This document shows, piece after piece, positions 13,350-15,643 of a DNA stretch of 15,643 bases; position 1 is the first letter of the stretch, and each line of letters starts with the position of its first letter. The translations under genes and the position numbers were made by a program. Under the pieces are notes generated by a model. That model was not told the DNA's origin and made no database searches. It was given only the letters and a program-made list of their open reading frames with translations. Source of the stretch: Candidatus Eiseniibacteriota bacterium (GTDB lineage: Bacteria; Eisenbacteria; RBG-16-71-46; JAGVPR01); the NCBI GenBank assembly GCA_020052115.1, contig JAGVPR010000074.1:1-15643 (forward strand), read 5' to 3'.

Positions 13350-15643
13350 CTACCGCTGGCCGCGCCTCTCGTACTTGATCTCGGAGATGTCCTTGACGCT
13401 GATCCGGAAGTAATACTCCGACGTGCCCGCGCTCATACGCCGGTCGAAGCTGGCTTCCCAGCAGTGGAGATCCCGGTACACGCTCCAGCTCTGGCTCACG
13501 AGGTCGTGCTCGCGCAGGTTGTAGTAGCTGGCGTAGCGCACGTACCAGTTCTTCGTCAGCGCGAAGGAAAGCCCGAAATCGAGCGACGATGTGAACTCGC
13601 CGGGGTCAACGCCGCGGGTGTAGGAGTGCCTGGCGTTCAGGCGCCACTCGCGACCCTTGGGCACCGTCTCGATCGTCCCGCCCTGCGTCCGTGTCGGAGG
13701 GATCGTCTCCTCGTCCTCAAGTTCGGTCGCGCCGCCGCCGCCCACGGACCCGCCGGAGCCGCCTTCGACAGCACCCCAGAGCTTGCCGGTGAACGAGAAG
13801 CTCGTGCGCACGTCCAGCCCGTCCAGATCGCGCCGGTGCGGATCATAGGTCGTCGAGGCGTAGATGCTCAGCGTGCGGTGCGGGTTCAGGCGAAGGCCGG
13901 CGCTGATGTCCGACAGCGCGTGCTTCTGCCCCTGCTCCTCGGCGAGGAAGTTGTAGCCGGCGTTGAACGTCAAGTCGGCGAGGCTCGTGACCTTCTTCAC
14001 TTCCTCGCCGTCTTTCACCTTCGCCTCGAAGCTGTTGCCCAAACTCAGCGACATCGAGCTGAGCTTCGTGCCGCCGCTCGCCGAGATCCCCCCGATGGAC
14101 TCGAAGCGGGTGCGTCGCGTGCCGAGGGAGTCCACGTAAGTGAGCCGGCGAAACTCCGGCTGATAGGAGTAGCTCACCGAAGGCCGCATCACGTGCCGGA
14201 ATCCGACCAGCGGCCCGATCTTCGGCGTCCACGTCCCGTAGACCGTCGTGTTGGCACTCGCCCCCGTGCGCCAGACGCCGGCCCGGGCCGGACTCCTTCC
14301 CGTCAAGTCGCGGTCGAACCAGCTCTCCGTGTAGCCGAAGCTGGGCGCGAGCGAGAGCCAGCCGAGATAGCGGCGCGAGTCGGAGATCGAGGTCTGCGTC
14401 TGCATCGCCTGGCGGAACTCCCGCGGCTCCGAGGTCGTCCGCCTCTGGTAGGAATTCACCATGCGCGTGTTGAACGAGTAGTAAAGAGACGAGAACGCCG
14501 GCAGGAACCCGCCCTGGCCGTAGGAATCGGGCTTGCGGCCGAGCGTGCGCTGCGTGAGGGCGAACGTCGCGCTCGGCGCCGTGAACTGTGTGATCTCGCC
14601 GGCGTCGAGATCCTGGGTGCGGTCCACCGCGGCGGAGAGGTTGCCCCACGACCAGTCCTTGCGCAGCGCGACGTTCGAGCGCAGGAGACGGTCAATGCGC
14701 TCGTCTATCGGGTTGTTCGAGAGATCCTTGTCACGCCGGAACGTCTTGTCGCTGACGAAATTCGCGCGCGCCGAGAGATTGAACCGCTCGCCAAGCGTCT
14801 GCTGGTGGCCGCCCGTGAACTCCCAGCGGCTCTTGCCGTTTGCCTTCTCGCGCGAGAAGGACGAGGACACGTTTCCCGAGAGCAAGTAGCGCTTCTTGTA
14901 ACGGCCCTGCAGATAGCCGATCCAGCGAGGATTGTTCTCGAAGTAGTCGCCCGAGAACGTCAGGTCGGAGTAGTCGTTGACCGCCCAGTAATAGCCCATG
15001 TGGCGGACGAAGCGGCCGCGGTTCTGGCTGATGCCGAATTCGATCTCGGGCACGAGGAATCCCGAGTGGCGTTGCTTCTTGATCGAGAAGATGTAGAACG
15101 GCAGCGCGAGCACGGGGATGTCCTCGAGGTAAAAGACCACCGGCTCGGCGACCACCTTGTCGTTGAGGAAGATCCGCATGTGCGAACTCGTGAAGTGGTA
15201 ATGCGGATCCTCGATCTGGTCGCACGTGCTGTAGCTGCCCTGGGCGACCTGCAAGGTCTTCGGATCCACGCGGCGAATCTTCTCGCCCCAGTAGTACCCG
15301 TTCTCGAACTCCGTCTCGCCGCCGTAGACCGTGCCCTTCTGGAGCTTCAGCGAGTAAGTCATCCGCTCGCCGACCAACTCCTGCTTCTCGTCCTCGAGGA
15401 CCGGTTTGCCGGTGGCCGTGAGGAACTCGGCGCCGGCGTCGAGTTCGACCCTGTCCGCCTTGAGCACCATGCCGCGGTAACGGAGCACGGCTTCCTCGGA
15501 GAGGACGATGAAGTTCTGGGGCACGCGGATCTCGATCTTCTGCGCCTCGTACTCCACCTGCTCGCCGAAGGACGCGGCCTCGACCGAATCCGCCACGGCG
15601 AACCGCGCCGGTGCGGCCGCGGTGTCGGCGGCCGCCGTGTCCG
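13350..15643 (-). CDS. lptD: LPS-assembly outer-membrane protein LptD (OstA/Imp), 5' truncated
   Basis: The frame is open to the right window edge; the GTG at 15596 is internal, because an Ala-rich stretch (DTAAADTAAAPARFAV) precedes it in frame, so signal peptide and start lie outside. About 763 residues are visible. The N-terminal OstA/LptA-like beta-jellyroll region (VEYEAQKIEIRVPQNFIVL, LKADRVELD, LVGERMTYSLKLQKGTVYGG) is followed by the LptD core with YWGEKIRRVDPKTLQVAQGS, YSTCDQIEDPHYHF, YLEDIPVLALPFYIFSIKKQ and RHSGFLVPEIEFG. A beta-barrel with alternating aromatic strands and the final FDRRMSAGTSEYYFRISVKD closes the protein. Two cysteines (in STCD and LHCWE) could form the disulphide needed in LptD maturation. 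Known role: inserting LPS into the outer leaflet together with LptE; this shows a diderm cell with LPS or a similar glycolipid. An unusual Gly-rich acidic loop lies near the C-terminus. Confidence 0.92.
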   Translation of the reverse strand, partial: DTAAADTAAAPARFAVADSVEAASFGEQVEYEAQKIEIRVPQNFIVLSEEAVLRYRGMVLKADRVELDAGAEFLTATGKPVLEDEKQELVGERMTYSLKLQKGTVYGGETEFENGYYWGEKIRRVDPKTLQVAQGSYSTCDQIEDPHYHFTSSHMRIFLNDKVVAEPVVFYLEDIPVLALPFYIFSIKKQRHSGFLVPEIEFGISQNRGRFVRHMGYYWAVNDYSDLTFSGDYFENNPRWIGYLQGRYKKRYLLSGNVSSSFSREKANGKSRWEFTGGHQQTLGERFNLSARANFVSDKTFRRDKDLSNNPIDERIDRLLRSNVALRKDWSWGNLSAAVDRTQDLDAGEITQFTAPSATFALTQRTLGRKPDSYGQGGFLPAFSSLYYSFNTRMVNSYQRRTTSEPREFRQAMQTQTSISDSRRYLGWLSLAPSFGYTESWFDRDLTGRSPARAGVWRTGASANTTVYGTWTPKIGPLVGFRHVMRPSVSYSYQPEFRRLTYVDSLGTRRTRFESIGGISASGGTKLSSMSLSLGNSFEAKVKDGEEVKKVTSLADLTFNAGYNFLAEEQGQKHALSDISAGLRLNPHRTLSIYASTTYDPHRRDLDGLDVRTSFSFTGKLWGAVEGGSGGSVGGGGATELEDEETIPPTRTQGGTIETVPKGREWRLNARHSYTRGVDPGEFTSSLDFGLSFALTKNWYVRYASYYNLREHDLVSQSWSVYRDLHCWEASFDRRMSAGTSEYYFRISVKDISEIKYERRGQR

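Noticed and set aside
12950..13378. Plus-strand frame over the N-terminal part of the selenoprotein gene
   Set aside because: It has no motif, whereas the minus strand gives a signal peptide and family motifs in a single frame through the TGA.

Overview
The window looks like chromosomal DNA from a GC-rich, diderm (Gram-negative) bacterium. The outer-membrane LPS translocon gene lptD, a lipoprotein with a clean lipobox and a secreted tetraheme cytochrome all point to an outer membrane and a respiratory, probably anaerobic, lifestyle. Gene content and style would fit an uncultured FCB-type lineage such as Eisenbacteria, but this is an inference without any marker gene. I see no mobile element, CRISPR array, tRNA or rRNA.

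Layout. (1) 2-496 (+): C-terminal part of an AMMECR1-domain protein, convergent with the next gene. (2) 493-3910 (-): a signalling pair, namely a PAS-PAS-HisKA protein that lacks the ATPase domain, followed by a membrane-bound SpoIIE/RsbU-type phosphatase. (3) 3911-4544: a 634-base non-coding stretch holding a good sigma70-like promoter and a series of hairpins that run up to the next start codon. (4) 4545-7847 (+): an envelope cluster with a helical lipoprotein, two YkuD L,D-transpeptidases and a secreted protein that looks like a catalytically dead YkuD relative. The first transpeptidase carries, between its membrane anchor and its catalytic domain, a region alignable along its whole length with the lipoprotein. 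(5) 7864-11731 (-): a sulfur amino-acid cluster, in transcription order cystathionine beta-synthase with CBS domains, a Cys/Met-metabolism PLP enzyme, a HEPN protein, a MoaD/ThiS-like sulfur carrier and a JAMM (Mec-like) peptidase. (6) 11828-13174 (-): a gene that simple translation splits, because codon 53 is an in-frame TGA. Read through, it is one secreted protein with a 5'-nucleotidase-like metallophosphatase region plus four CxxCH haem sites. (7) 13350 to the right edge (-): lptD, cut at its 5' end.

The main discovery candidate is item 6. The TGA sits at the second cysteine position of a Cys-Gly-Cys motif (here C-G-U) followed by a GGLARR motif. The frame is otherwise open from a good promoter, RBS and signal peptide to the stop, and a 9-bp hairpin with a G-rich apical loop lies 28 nt after the TGA. 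I read it as a selenoprotein. Secondary points of interest are the lipoprotein/transpeptidase domain sharing with a pseudo-enzyme partner, the carrier protein without a Gly-Gly end coupled to its JAMM peptidase, the kinase with no ATPase domain, and the structured leader of the envelope cluster.
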